49,664 nucleotides of DNA from positions 1 through 49,664 of the forward strand of contig CBDHFQ010000034.1 of assembly GCA_965262565.1 (NCBI GenBank). Direction: 5' to 3'. How positions within the stretch are numbered: position 1 is the first letter of the stretch; each line of letters starts with the position of its first letter. A program made the position numbers and the translations under genes. The notes beneath the pieces are model-generated. The model was not told the DNA's origin, made no database searches, and worked only from the letters and a program-made list of their open reading frames with translations. This stretch comes from CBDHFQ01 sp965262565 (lineage in GTDB: Bacteria > Bacteroidota > Bacteroidia > J057). Below are positions 19,499 to 30,722 of the stretch, in pieces.

Positions 19499-22011
19499 TT
19501 ACCTGAAGCGGGTAATAAGTCTGAAATTGATAAGACGTGCAGATAGTCGGTTGGGGATGGCATACTGATTATTATTTAGATCCTGAATCCAGACATAGGA
19601 AACGGTATTTTCGCGTTGGAACAAGTTAAAGATTTCAATAGTGGCCCAAATAGATTCAAGACCGTGTTTTTTTCTACTTTCTGCTTTAGGCCTGAAAGTG
19701 ATTAATTTACTAAATCCTATATCCACTCTGTGATAAGCAGGGAAATCAAAAGCAGTACGGTTGTCAAAGACCCTGGGAGGACCAAAACGCATTCCACTAC
19801 CAAAAATATAATTTACATGCACTTTATAAGTGGGGTTAACTGGTAGCTCATCCTGAAAATACATAGAGAAAGTGACGCGTTGGTCTGTAGGCCTTGGCAC
19901 GAATTCTCCTCCATTTCCCAAAATTTTCTCCTCCGTCTTCAAGATGCCAAGACTTACCCATGAATCAACTCCTTTAATAAATTCCCCACTAATTCTGGCA
20001 TCCCACCCATAAGCATATCCATCTGCCACCTCATCCGGGTAGTAGCGTATTCTCACATTTTGAACCTCATAGGGAATTAAATTGGATAGTCGTTTGTAAT
20101 AGACTTCGGAAAACAGTTTGAATGGTCTTCCCCAGGCAGTAAATACATAATCTAATCCCAAAATACCATGAATGGATTGTTGCGGCTCAATATCCAGGTT
20201 AAGCGTACCATCAAATCTTCGAAACTCTCTGTAAAAGGGAGGCTGCTGATATACCCCAGTAGCTAACCTTAATCTGAGACTATGCGTTTCTTTGGTCAGT
20301 TGGGGTTTGTATATAAATTGAATCCTTGGACTGAACATCCATTCGTCTATCAAGTCGTAGTATACCAATCTGGCTCCTGAAACTAGGGTTTTAGTCTTAT
20401 CCAGATTCCATTCGTGCTGTACGAAGCCATTAAGCAACATACTATTGAGTTCCGCTTCCCCTCTCACAGACTCAACGACATTAAACTGACTCAATTCATT
20501 TACAACAAAACCTGCGGAATCTAAAAAGCTGAACTCCTTTAGGTTATCATCTATATATTGCTGTTGCGCTTTGAAACCGAATAAGATTTTGTGATTATCA
20601 GAAACTCCGGGATACCAATAACCATTGGCTTGTCCACTAAATACAGTAGCAGTCAGAAAATTTCGTGCATGTCTATATTGAGAGCCTATTCCTAAATCAA
20701 AGTCTGATTCATTGAACTCATCATCTCCAAAACTCGTGTTAACCTCTCCCAATAGATATCCTCCTTCCACATCAAAAAGCTCACTTTCTTCTGTGTAAAA
20801 AGCTGTGAATATGTAATCCATGCTCAACCTCAGAGAAGGCCGATAAGTTAGTTTAAGTGCACCTAAGCCTGTAGTGTAAGAACTTATCTCTCTTCCTTCA
20901 AAAGCAGTTCTGATTCTAAATGCCTGATTGATGGTTCCAAAGGTAGATTCGCGAGAAGTGGGTTCAAATAAATACCTATTCCTGGTTGCAGAAACAAAGG
21001 CACTCAACTTTAGACGTTCGATAGGAAAATACCTGATAGCTGTAGTGTCCGATCCCGATACTTTATACTCAGCTGAACGAACGGATGATTTAGGAGTAAA
21101 AGTGAATAGTCCTTGAAAGTCAAGAAAATTGGGACGATATTCTCCGCGAGTTTCCAGACTGTTGAGCAGATAGGTAGTACTAAAGCGTCTGCCACCCATT
21201 AAATAAGTGAATTTCCTTTACCACCTTCATTTCCCTCTTGATTACTTCCTTCAACGTGTATCGTAGAAGTAATGAATCCCAATTCTGCTGTTCCCCTAAA
21301 TTGATCCGGTTCTCTGTAAGTTACATCTAGTACTGAAGAAAGTTTATCTCCGTACTGAGCTGGAAAGCCACCAGTACTAAATTGAATTTCCTTTGTCATG
21401 TCTGGATTGGCAAAACCTAATCCTTCCTGCTGTCCTGAGCGAGCTAAAAAGGGGCGATATATTTCGATCCCATTAACGTAGACCAAATTTTCATCAAAGT
21501 TTCCTCCCCTCACCTGATACTGGGAAGAGAATTCGTTGTTGGACGCCACGCCAGGCATATTTTTCATTACTGCTTCTACTGAACGGTTGAAACTTGGCAT
21601 TAGTGCCAGTTCCTCTGGCTCGAGTGGAAATAGTTGCATCTGAGCAGGTTCATCTATAAGTTCCCGCTCATCTGTTATAAGCGCCTCATCCAGCGTTAGC
21701 TCTAACATTTTGATGGGCTTATCATAAGTATACCCCGCTTTTACCTCCAAAAATAACTGTGCCTGCTGATGAGTAGGATGGGTGAAGCGTATAGTATATT
21801 TACCCGGGGTCAACGTGATATTATAAGTTCCGTCTTCCTCCGAACGCGTTTTTATACTAGTATTCAGTACCTGTATGGATACGTTTTCTATAGGCCTGTT
21901 TTCGGGATTAATTACTTTTCCTTTTACCGTTCCCTGCTGTGCGAAAACACTTGAACTACATACGCTACTAATACTAAGCAAGAAAAGGAAGATATAACAG
22001 CTTTGCTTCAT
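19499..22011 (-). CDS. TonB-dependent receptor with carboxypeptidase-like N-domain, frameshifted
   Basis: An outer-membrane receptor that imports a substrate using TonB energy. I chose ATG 22011: it starts a clear signal peptide (KQSCYIFLFLLSIS, ending VFAQ). Then come a CarboxypepD_reg-like domain (VKGKVINPENRPIENVSIQV), a plug domain (MKNMPGVASNN, YQVRGGNFDENLVYVNG, KLSSVLDVTYR) and a beta-barrel to a final Phe-Arg (LITRFR). The frame breaks near 21212-21214: adding one A gives GKGKFTYLMGGRRFSTTYLL, so one base is missing. With it restored the protein is about 837 residues. No SusD-like partner is present, and the substrate is unknown. It lies 83 bases after tsaD on the same strand and may be co-transcribed. 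Confidence 0.85.
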
Positions 22012-22094
22012 TGATTTACAAATATTAAGACAAATATAAGAGGAATTCACTGCCATGAAGTAGGCAAATTTTGAGTAACTCAAAGATTCATACG

Positions 22095-23096
22095 CTATCG
22101 GCTGGCACGGGTAAAAGGCTTTACAGTCAATTCTGCAAAATCTCCTGCCAAGTATTTGTAATGTCCTGCCATAGCAATCATCCCAGCATTATCTGTACAG
22201 TAAGCAAAAGAAGGTATATATGCCTCCCAGTGATGTTGATGACACATCTCTTCAAATCGCATTCTAAGTAGCGAATTAGCCGAAACTCCTCCTGCAATAG
22301 CTAAATGCGTAATCTGATATGCTTGTGCAGCACTTTTCATTTTTCCTAACAACGTATGAACGATGTGATGCTGATAGCTCGCGCAGATATCATACAAGTT
22401 TTCTGAGATAAAAGAAGGATTTTTCTTCATGTTCCTTTGCAACAGATATAAAAGCGAGGTTTTAATTCCACTAAAGCTGTAATCGAATTTTTTTACTGAA
22501 GGAATAGGAAAGGAAAATGCTTGGGCATCTCCCTGCTTGGCATGTTGATCCACAGCAGGCCCACCGGGATAAGGAAGTCCTAATAATTTGGCAGCTTTGT
22601 CAAAGGCTTCACCTGCAGCATCATCTATGGTTTGTCCTATAATCTCCATGTCCAAAAAATCTCTCACAATGACTAATTGTGTATGCCCACCCGAAACTGT
22701 CAAACACAAAAAAGGAAATGAGGGAGTTGGGGGCTCTATAAAGTTAGCTAACACATGAGCTTCCATATGATTAACGTCAATCAGCGGAATTCCGAGGCCA
22801 AAAGAAAAGGCTTTTGCAAAACAAGTACCGACAAGCAAAGAACCTAAGAGTCCCGGTCCGGAAGTAAATGCTACTGCGTCCAGTTCTCTTTTATGAATCT
22901 TCGCAGATGAAATTGCCTCTCTTACTACCCGAATTATTTGCTGCTGATGAAGTCTCGACGCAAGTTCCGGAATTACTCCACCATAAACACTGTGTTGTAG
23001 TTGTGAACTAATTACATTTGATTGTAACTTCCCTTGCTTAATAACGGCCGCAGCTGTTTCATCACAGGATGACTCAATAGCTAATATGTTAGGCAT
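22095..23096 (-). CDS. tsaD: tRNA N6-threonylcarbamoyladenosine synthase TsaD
   Basis: A 333-residue cytoplasmic enzyme that moves the threonylcarbamoyl group onto A37 of ANN-decoding tRNAs, working with TsaB, TsaC and TsaE. Family motifs are complete: LAIESSCDET at the start, GPGLLGSLLVG, metal-binding His110 and His114 in NHMEAH, TVSGGHTQL, GEAFDKAAKLLGLPYPGGP, and AIAGGVSANSLLR, then the third metal ligand in CTDNAGMIA. The length is usual. It is divergent from tamB, an arrangement seen in many Bacteroidota. The ATG at 23096 leaves about 160 bases to the tamB start for two promoters. Confidence 0.97.
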   Translation of the reverse strand: MPNILAIESSCDETAAAVIKQGKLQSNVISSQLQHSVYGGVIPELASRLHQQQIIRVVREAISSAKIHKRELDAVAFTSGPGLLGSLLVGTCFAKAFSFGLGIPLIDVNHMEAHVLANFIEPPTPSFPFLCLTVSGGHTQLVIVRDFLDMEIIGQTIDDAAGEAFDKAAKLLGLPYPGGPAVDQHAKQGDAQAFSFPIPSVKKFDYSFSGIKTSLLYLLQRNMKKNPSFISENLYDICASYQHHIVHTLLGKMKSAAQAYQITHLAIAGGVSANSLLRMRFEEMCHQHHWEAYIPSFAYCTDNAGMIAMAGHYKYLAGDFAELTVKPFTRASR

Positions 23097-23257
23097 AAAT
23101 TATGTTAAGCGTAATATATCCGTTCTTCATTTGGAGCTTTCTATTCACGAAGGATAATCAAATAGATACAATTGTAAAATATTTGCCAGCAAAGATACAC
23201 AATTATCTTTGGGCATTCGTATAGCAGCATATTAACCCTTGATCGATACAATAGAGA

Positions 23258-26200
23258 ATGAGACACGTTGTCAAACATGTAGCTCGTGGCGTATTATCCT
23301 TGATTGTAGGGATAACCGTTGTCTTATTCTTTTTGGGATTAAGCCCCGTTCAAAATCAACTTATTCGTTTGTTCCAAAATGTCATTGCCCGCGAATTAGC
23401 GACAATGGTGGAAATAGAAAAAGTCGATTTGGCCCTCCCTGCCCAGGCAGTACTATCAGGAGTAGATTTTTACGATCAGAAAGGCAACATTTGGCTTCAC
23501 ACAGACGAACTTCAAATGAATGTTCTGAATTTTTCCTTCTTCAATTTTGTTTTTCAACGAACGCAAACTAATACCCTATATATAGATTACATTAAATTGA
23601 CCAGGCCTCAACTTAGGATCTATCAGATGCCGGAGAATAATGGCACTAATATTCAGTATCTCATTGATATGTTCTCCCAAAAAGATACTACAGCGGTAAA
23701 TACTTCAACTAATAAACCATTGGTGTTACAATTCCCCAAAATCAGAATACTGGAAGGGAATCTGGCATATCATGCATCTGCTACTTATGCATATGATTCA
23801 TCAGAAGTGCAGAGGCTAGATCCTAAATACATGGATCTCATTATTCCCAAGGGGGATGTTTCTCTCTTCTTTTATCCTGAGCGAGAACTTAATCTGGTGA
23901 TTGAAAAACTTCAGCTGGAAGAAAGCAATTCTGGCTTGAAAATAGATCAGCTTGAAACCCAATTATTATTTGGATTGGCTCCTCACCTCTCATCGGTACA
24001 ATGCGACAATTTATCCATCGCCGCTCCCCTCACTGATATAGAAATGTCAGGAAAAGTAAAAGGAATGACGCTATCTGACATTTTCCAAGGAAGTTTTACA
24101 GAACCCTTCCAATTTTCTATTAACAATTCAAGAATAGATCCTGCTATTTTTTCTAAGCTATTTCATGCAGATATACCTTTGAAGCGAACCGTTTCTTTGA
24201 GTGGAACATTAGAAGGAACAAAAGAATGGATAAGAAGCCCCCAGTTAAGCATAACATATGAAGATAGCACAAGAGTCTTTGCGGGAATCCATTTAAAAGA
24301 TTACTTGATTCCTGATACAGTACAGACAAACATCCAATTGTTCAATAGTTACATCAACGGACCTGACCTCGCCGAAATGTTCCCAACCTTAAATCTACCT
24401 AAAGAACTGGGAAAGCTTGGCTTTTTTACTTCTTCTGGAATTTTTCAAGGATTTCAAGATACTTATTCGGGAAATATTCGCGTTTCCTCCAGGTATGGAA
24501 ATGTAAGTGGAACCTTATCTCTTAAGCTTCCCCAAGAAAATACTCCCATTATTTATAAAGGAGACATTAATACAGACAGTCTGAACATCAATCACTTTTT
24601 AAAAGAAGGATCGAGAATTTCCAGCAATTTAAATTTCAAAGGTCAAATTAAAGGATCAGGACTTACGCTGGAAGCCTTGGATACCGATTTCGAAGGATTG
24701 ATTCAAACCTCAGACTATAGGGGATATCTTATAGATTCTATACTGCTAGATGTTCATGTTAAAAATCAGCGAGTTACAGGTGGAGTAATTGTGAAGGATG
24801 AAGAAGGAGCAGCTGATGTGAACATAGAATTAAATATGAGTGAAAAGCCAGCTCAGTATAATATTCAAGGCTTACTCTCTGATATTGACCTAAAACACTA
24901 CCAATTTACAGATCAGGAAATCGAGTTAGGATCACAAGTATATATCAATGTATTTGGGGATTCTTTGGAATTGCTGAATGGAGAAGTACAATTGTTTAAT
25001 ACACAACTTCATAGACCTGATACAAATACCAGCTTATTGTTACCAGATGTCTATTTACGGTCAGATCAGAACAAAACCACCTACAAAAATCTACAATTGA
25101 GAAGCGATTTGGGAGACATGGATCTCGTGGGCACTTTTACCTTCCAGAAAGCATCGCAATTGTTCCAAAGACTGTTGTATGAGGGCCAACTTTACTTTGG
25201 CAACAATGATAGTCTTATTCAAGCATATTATGCATCCAAACCTCTGGATACTACTGATGTACAAGTAAATATGAAATTTACTCCCCGAGACAGCATCAAT
25301 AGACTGTTGGATTTTCTTTTCGTTCCACTTCACGTTACCCCTCATGATTCCATTCTGGGAAATATGTATTTTTCTCGCACAGAGTATGCGGAAGTAAGTG
25401 GAGAAATGGATTCTGTAGTATATCAGGGCCAGACATTTAAGCAAACAAATGTAAGTATAAGTGTTGCTAAGTTTGCAGACCAACCGGAACTGAATATCGC
25501 AAGCGGTATTGAAATAGATACTTTTTTAGCTGGAAATGTTTTAATGTTGGAAGATGTAAGTATTGACCTGGATGGATCAGAATCTCAAATAGAAACGGAT
25601 TTATTTTTCCAACAAAGAGAAGCAGGAAATCGATTTCAATTAAAGGTCCAATCCGTGTTTTTTCCGGATAAGATTGTCTCTACTATAGACTCTGTCCCAT
25701 CTATGTTCATTTTGCAAGAAGATACATTAAGGGTGAGTGAATGGAACGTTGGTACTTATCAAAACCAAGGCTTTCTCATCGAAAATTTGAAGGTTTCTGG
25801 AATTGATCGATCCGTTACTCTAGCCGGAGAAATTTCTCGTGCAGAAGAGAGTGAGTTCTTCATTGATGTTAATGAATGGAACATAGGAGTGATTTCAGAT
25901 GTATTAGATTTATCCTATGAACCTGGAGGAGTTCTGGTAGGTAAAGCGACCATTAAGCAGCCACTAAACAACTCGTATGTTGACTGGAAAGGGAAAATTA
26001 CAGATTTCTCTATAGGCGATTTTATTTATGGAAATATTAATTCAGAGATAAGCTGGGACAGGTCTCTAGAGGTATTAAGGCCTGATATTCGTCTCATCGA
26101 TGAGAATCTGGAAAAACTCAGATTGGTGGGAAATTATTATACCGATACAACTACTTCTCCATTGGAAATAAATCTTATTACTCAACATCCTTTCCCTCTT

Positions 26201-27781
26201 AATTATATTAGCCCATTTACTAAAGATCAATTATATGGAATTGAGGGGAATGTAGCCTTAGAGTCCTTTCAAATTTTGGGAAATTGGGATGATTTACAAG
26301 TGACAGGTACGGGACATTTTGAAAATGCAGTCGTAGGTATCGATTTTTTTCAGTCTATTTATAAGTTTAATGGAAATATTCAATTTGATGAAAACCGAAT
26401 AAATTTTCCCAGAATTACTTTATATGATCCTGGTAATCATACTGCAGAATTTTATGGAGACATTTACCACCAAGGATTAAAGGATTTCAGTTTCGATTTA
26501 CAGCTGGAGGAGATGAATAATTTCCAATTGATGAACACTGGCCCTGAAGATCAGGAAGCATTTTATGGAAAAATTATTTTGGCAAATGGGGTGGCAGCAA
26601 TTACTGGGGACCTTTCTCAATTGGATATTGAGGCTTATGTGATGACAGGCCCACAAAGTACCTTAAAAATACCTGTTTCGGATTATGAAAAAATTGAAAA
26701 GCCGGATTATATTCAATTTTTAAGTGAGGATGAGTTAGATAATACAGAAACCAGTACCACATTGGAGGGATTCGACCTGAATTTAACTGTTTCCGCTACT
26801 GAAGCAGCAGAAATAGAATTAATTTTTGATGAAAGAGCAGGAGATATTATTAAAGGTAGGGGAAATGGAAACTTAAATATGCTGATCAATGAAGAGGGCC
26901 AGATATCCCTTTCAGGTTCTTATGAGATAACTGCTGGTGAGTACTTATTTACTTCTCAAAACGTCATTAATAAAAAATTCACAGTAAAACCTGGAGGTAC
27001 GATTAATTGGTCTGGAGATCCGTATGATGCGCAATTAAACCTGGAAGCTATATACACGCTTTCTGCTACGCTGCCTATTACAGAAGCTGGCGCCAGCACA
27101 CAGGATAATGGATTTTCTCCCAGAGTTCCAGTAAATGTTCTCATGGCCATGAAAGGTTCTTTAGGACAACCCGAAATTAGTCTATCCATCGAGCTACCCA
27201 GTGTTACAGAACAAGAAATAGGAGCTATTGCTTCCTATTTTAGAGCTGTTAAGTACGATGAACAGGAATTAAATAAACAAGTCTTTAGCTTATTGGTATT
27301 CAATAAATTTGCTCCCGCTGGTGGTCTGCTCGATAATCAGGCAGGCGGAAGTGGAGTAACGACCAGTATTTCGGAATTGATTTCAAATCAGATTAACTAT
27401 TGGTTATCTCAGGCCATAAATGAAAACTTAAATGTCAATGTTAGCACACAAAATTTCCAGGATGTTAACTTACTCATTTCCGCTAAATTATTTAATGAGC
27501 GGGTGATCGTCGAACGAAATGGCTTAATTATTGGCTCACAAAATGATGGATCAAACTTTCCTATCGGTGATCTAAGCCTTATTATTAAGCTTCTCCCATC
27601 CAGTCGCCAATCTACCGCGTTTAGAAGATCCGGTGAATTAGTATTAGAAGTATTTAACAGAGCTAATTTTGCTGAAATTCAACGTCAAATAACCAGTGCT
27701 AATCAGACAGGTCTGGGAATTTTCTTTAAGAAAGACTTTGATAATCTACCGGATCTTCTCAAACAAAGAAAGAAGGATTAA
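23258..27781 (+). CDS. tamB: TamB-type translocation and assembly / lipid-transfer protein
   Basis: A 1507-residue envelope protein anchored in the inner membrane by one helix (about residues 11-31) with a long periplasmic part. It is made of beta-strand repeats throughout, as in AsmA-like lipid-bridge proteins. The C-terminal TamB (DUF490) domain is at about residues 1080-1490: GNLNMLINEEGQISLSGSYE, GEYLFTSQNVINKKFTVKPG, INWSGDPYDAQLNLEA. TamB works with an outer-membrane partner in assembly or in phospholipid transport to the outer membrane; the partner is not in this window. The length matches Bacteroidota members. Start ATG 23258 is followed directly by the anchor. No frameshift is seen over 4.5 kb. 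Confidence 0.93.
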   Translation: MRHVVKHVARGVLSLIVGITVVLFFLGLSPVQNQLIRLFQNVIARELATMVEIEKVDLALPAQAVLSGVDFYDQKGNIWLHTDELQMNVLNFSFFNFVFQRTQTNTLYIDYIKLTRPQLRIYQMPENNGTNIQYLIDMFSQKDTTAVNTSTNKPLVLQFPKIRILEGNLAYHASATYAYDSSEVQRLDPKYMDLIIPKGDVSLFFYPERELNLVIEKLQLEESNSGLKIDQLETQLLFGLAPHLSSVQCDNLSIAAPLTDIEMSGKVKGMTLSDIFQGSFTEPFQFSINNSRIDPAIFSKLFHADIPLKRTVSLSGTLEGTKEWIRSPQLSITYEDSTRVFAGIHLKDYLIPDTVQTNIQLFNSYINGPDLAEMFPTLNLPKELGKLGFFTSSGIFQGFQDTYSGNIRVSSRYGNVSGTLSLKLPQENTPIIYKGDINTDSLNINHFLKEGSRISSNLNFKGQIKGSGLTLEALDTDFEGLIQTSDYRGYLIDSILLDVHVKNQRVTGGVIVKDEEGAADVNIELNMSEKPAQYNIQGLLSDIDLKHYQFTDQEIELGSQVYINVFGDSLELLNGEVQLFNTQLHRPDTNTSLLLPDVYLRSDQNKTTYKNLQLRSDLGDMDLVGTFTFQKASQLFQRLLYEGQLYFGNNDSLIQAYYASKPLDTTDVQVNMKFTPRDSINRLLDFLFVPLHVTPHDSILGNMYFSRTEYAEVSGEMDSVVYQGQTFKQTNVSISVAKFADQPELNIASGIEIDTFLAGNVLMLEDVSIDLDGSESQIETDLFFQQREAGNRFQLKVQSVFFPDKIVSTIDSVPSMFILQEDTLRVSEWNVGTYQNQGFLIENLKVSGIDRSVTLAGEISRAEESEFFIDVNEWNIGVISDVLDLSYEPGGVLVGKATIKQPLNNSYVDWKGKITDFSIGDFIYGNINSEISWDRSLEVLRPDIRLIDENLEKLRLVGNYYTDTTTSPLEINLITQHPFPLNYISPFTKDQLYGIEGNVALESFQILGNWDDLQVTGTGHFENAVVGIDFFQSIYKFNGNIQFDENRINFPRITLYDPGNHTAEFYGDIYHQGLKDFSFDLQLEEMNNFQLMNTGPEDQEAFYGKIILANGVAAITGDLSQLDIEAYVMTGPQSTLKIPVSDYEKIEKPDYIQFLSEDELDNTETSTTLEGFDLNLTVSATEAAEIELIFDERAGDIIKGRGNGNLNMLINEEGQISLSGSYEITAGEYLFTSQNVINKKFTVKPGGTINWSGDPYDAQLNLEAIYTLSATLPITEAGASTQDNGFSPRVPVNVLMAMKGSLGQPEISLSIELPSVTEQEIGAIASYFRAVKYDEQELNKQVFSLLVFNKFAPAGGLLDNQAGGSGVTTSISELISNQINYWLSQAINENLNVNVSTQNFQDVNLLISAKLFNERVIVERNGLIIGSQNDGSNFPIGDLSLIIKLLPSSRQSTAFRRSGELVLEVFNRANFAEIQRQITSANQTGLGIFFKKDFDNLPDLLKQRKKD

Positions 27782-28127
27782 GCTATCCTCCTTCATCTGA
27801 ATTATTCCTAAATCTCTTCATTAAAAGGGTATATACATAAATTATCAAATCAGGCAACAGGTAAATAAATTATGCCCAAGCTAATTCTATATCGAAACTT
27901 CTTCAATAATTACAGCATAATAATCTAATAATCAGCTTATTAAAATTAGCTTACTTATTGTTATATGCACATATAAAAATAGATCAGATCATTACTGACC
28001 TCTTAAATGTTAATAGTAGGCTTTTTTTCAATAAAATTAAATGTAAGACCCTTCGTTTTAATCTCATGTTGATTGGAATTTCTATCTCTATTCTAGAAGT
28101 AGATATCTTTAATTCAAATAAACCTGT
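27782..28127. other. intergenic region after tamB
   Basis: About 345 bases, very AT-rich, with no coding frame I believe, no tRNA and no strong hairpin. The small open frame from 27958 reads low-complexity residues and runs into the next gene in another frame, so I do not call it. Confidence 0.5.
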
Positions 28128-30680
28128 ATGGATTGTTTTAGGGGCCTCTATCAAGGACTTCTTTTATCCCTTGCATTTACATTCGCTTTTTTTCCTTCCT
28201 ACTCACAGGAATTAGTACCTATATTTTCAGGTAAACAAATGTTACATGCAGAAAGCCAATTGCTGGAGTATGGACAAGTGAGTACAAAACATAAAGAATT
28301 AATTGAGAGTAATGTTAACAAATTAACTTCTTCATTTAATCGATTTGATCTCTTTGATTTTCCTACTCGTAGTCTAGATCAATATATATCCCAACATAAA
28401 GACACTGTTTCTTTCTATTTAGCATTAGGTAACACTCATAACTGGAAAATTGTCTTATATCCCGAAGATGTACGCGCCTCGAACTATAAAAACGTGGTGG
28501 TAGGAGAGCAAGGAGCTGTACAACTTAGCAAGGAAAGAATAATTACTTATAAAGGATATGTTGATGAGCCTGAGGGGGGAGATGTTCGTTTGACTGCCAA
28601 TGGTTCTTTTCTCGAAGGGTATATTACATACCGGGGAAAAAAGATGTTTGTAGAAAACCTAACTAATATCATAGAAAATGCTCCAGAGGAACAATTAATT
28701 GCTTACGACGAATCTGAATATGTTCAAGAAGAAGGACTTAGTTGTGAAACGGTAGGTCATGCAGGTCACCAAGATAAACAACTAGATGAAGGAGGAGCAG
28801 AAAAGGCTTGTAGCGATGCCTATGAAGTAGAAGTGGCAATGATGGCATCATATTCCTTATATCAATCCTTCAATGGAAACCGTAATGATGTCATAAATCA
28901 TATGTTAAGTATTGTCAATAATACTCAAGGTGATTATGATCGCTTTAATGTAAAGTTCAAAGTAGTAGAAACAGTCGTCATTACCTCTGCAAATCAAGGA
29001 CCCGTTTCCCAAACAGATAGAAACGTCTCTCAGTCCTTAAGACCGTTTACTGATTGGGGACCGAGTGGATTTACTCAAAATCACGATGTAGGGATATGTT
29101 TTATCGATGGACCCGGATCCGGTACGATAGGAATTGCCTGGCTTTCTGCTATATGTAGCAGAAGTAGATATAATATCGTAGATAAATTAGGTAGTGCAGG
29201 AGCTAACAGAACATTACTCTCCCATGAATTAGGACATAATTTCTCTGCTAACCATGTCGATGGATCGACAAATATTATGCGCCCTAGTCTGAGAGTGACG
29301 GATGTATGGGCAAGTCAGTCTATCGGGTCTATCGAAAATCATATTTCAACTCGCAATTGTTTATCCTGTATACAAGGAGATCAGCCGAATGATGACCCAC
29401 CTGCTGACCCAGACCCACCTGCTGATCCCGATCCACCAGCAGATCCTGACCCCATAGTACTGAGAGACCCAGACACCCCTGAGATTTGTAATCCAGGCCT
29501 GATGTATAATTATTATGAAGGCAGTTGGGAATTCCTGCCAGACTTTAGCGCCTTGACACCTGTTAAATCTGGAATTGTAGATAACTTCTCTCTATCAATC
29601 AGAGAAAAAGATGGAGATTTTGGTATATCGTATCAAGGTTATATTGAAGTACCTCGGGATGGTGTATATCGTTTTTTCGCTGAGTCAAATGATGGAACTA
29701 AACTATATATAGGGGATCGATTAATCGTTGACAATGATGGTATTCACACGACCATCGAACGTTCTGGAACGATAGGCTTAAAGAAAGGAAAACATGCTAT
29801 TAGGTTGGACTTTTTCTTTGCCCCTATTGCTTCCTTTGCATTGAAAATGTCCATAGAAGGCCCAAATTTAACAAAGAGAGTCATTCCCAATTCATGGCTA
29901 TGCCAGGATAACAAAGAAGAACCTACCCCTGAACCAGAAGAATGTGTAGATAATGAAGAAAAGCTTATCAACAATTCTGGAGCAGGATATCAGGAAATTG
30001 GTAGATGGGGAACAGCTTATTATAGAATGAATGGTGCACTAGAGACCTTCAGACACGATATGGGCAATGGTAAAGGTCAAAAAAGTGCTCGTTATTCTCC
30101 TCAATTATCAAATTCCGGCACCTATCAGGTGTACATGTTTTGGCCTAGATTTAGATTGGCTGGTACCAACGTGCCAGTAGACATTCAGCACGCTGGAGGA
30201 AAAGACACTCAATTTATCGACCAACGAAATGAAGGTTGGAGCTGGAAATTAATAGGTACTTACTATTTCGACAAAGATCAATCTCCTTATGTAGAGATCA
30301 ACAATGAAGGAACAAACAGACAGTATGTATTTGCTGATCAAGTGAGGTTTGTATGTGGATCTGCAAATAGTAATACTCAGTTATCATTTTCGTCTCTGGA
30401 TGAGAAAAATGAGTTAGATGACAGATCCATTACCTTTTTGGAAGTATATCCCAATCCGGTTAAGGATGTCGTTTTTGTCCGCCAATTGGGGCTTTATGAA
30501 GGATCTGTGGATATCACCTTCTACGATGTTACAGGAAGAGCAGTCAAAAAACAGTTGATGAATAAAAACAAGGAAGAGGTTACACATGAAATCTCAGTCA
30601 CAGATCTTAATCCGGGATTGTATATTTTGAGTGTAGAACAGGAAGGAACCAAGATAACTCAAAGAATTCTTATTCAATAA
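28128..30680 (+). CDS. T9SS-secreted metalloprotease with PA14 and golvesin-like domains
   Basis: An 850-residue secreted protein. Signal peptide: about residues 1-27, ending SYSQE. A propeptide covers about 28-195, then a reprolysin-like (M12B-type) domain with His366, Glu367, His370 and His376 in HELGHNFSANH, and a Met-turn Met384 in NIMRPS. In the M12B consensus the eighth position is Gly; here it is Ser, so activity needs checking. Residues about 425-442 are a proline-acid linker (DPPADPD three times). A PA14 domain (about 460-580; DGVYRFFAESNDGTKLYIGD) may bind sugar. Residues about 610-745 look like a golvesin or Xly CBD-type domain (GAGYQEIG, YVFADQVRFV). The end (about 775-850) is a type A T9SS sorting domain (YPNPVKD, VKKQLMNK, GLYILSVEQEG). 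Likely role: extracellular protease. Confidence 0.85.
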   Translation: MDCFRGLYQGLLLSLAFTFAFFPSYSQELVPIFSGKQMLHAESQLLEYGQVSTKHKELIESNVNKLTSSFNRFDLFDFPTRSLDQYISQHKDTVSFYLALGNTHNWKIVLYPEDVRASNYKNVVVGEQGAVQLSKERIITYKGYVDEPEGGDVRLTANGSFLEGYITYRGKKMFVENLTNIIENAPEEQLIAYDESEYVQEEGLSCETVGHAGHQDKQLDEGGAEKACSDAYEVEVAMMASYSLYQSFNGNRNDVINHMLSIVNNTQGDYDRFNVKFKVVETVVITSANQGPVSQTDRNVSQSLRPFTDWGPSGFTQNHDVGICFIDGPGSGTIGIAWLSAICSRSRYNIVDKLGSAGANRTLLSHELGHNFSANHVDGSTNIMRPSLRVTDVWASQSIGSIENHISTRNCLSCIQGDQPNDDPPADPDPPADPDPPADPDPIVLRDPDTPEICNPGLMYNYYEGSWEFLPDFSALTPVKSGIVDNFSLSIREKDGDFGISYQGYIEVPRDGVYRFFAESNDGTKLYIGDRLIVDNDGIHTTIERSGTIGLKKGKHAIRLDFFFAPIASFALKMSIEGPNLTKRVIPNSWLCQDNKEEPTPEPEECVDNEEKLINNSGAGYQEIGRWGTAYYRMNGALETFRHDMGNGKGQKSARYSPQLSNSGTYQVYMFWPRFRLAGTNVPVDIQHAGGKDTQFIDQRNEGWSWKLIGTYYFDKDQSPYVEINNEGTNRQYVFADQVRFVCGSANSNTQLSFSSLDEKNELDDRSITFLEVYPNPVKDVVFVRQLGLYEGSVDITFYDVTGRAVKKQLMNKNKEEVTHEISVTDLNPGLYILSVEQEGTKITQRILIQ
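29389..29457 (+). repeat. proline/aspartate linker repeat in the metalloprotease
   Basis: The codons for DPPADPD occur three times in a row, giving a short tandem repeat that separates the protease from the PA14 domain. It is flexible and rigid-extended in character, a usual linker between secreted modules. Confidence 0.8.
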
Positions 30681-30722
30681 CAGCGGTCAAATACATATAT
30701 TTAGCTCTATGTATATACGCTG

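Noticed and set aside
23239..23571. Open frame of 110 residues at the tamB start
   Set aside because: It overlaps the tamB N-terminus in another frame and has no recognisable content.
27958..28215. Small open frame ahead of the metalloprotease
   Set aside because: Low-complexity, unlike any family, and overlaps the secreted protein's start in another frame.
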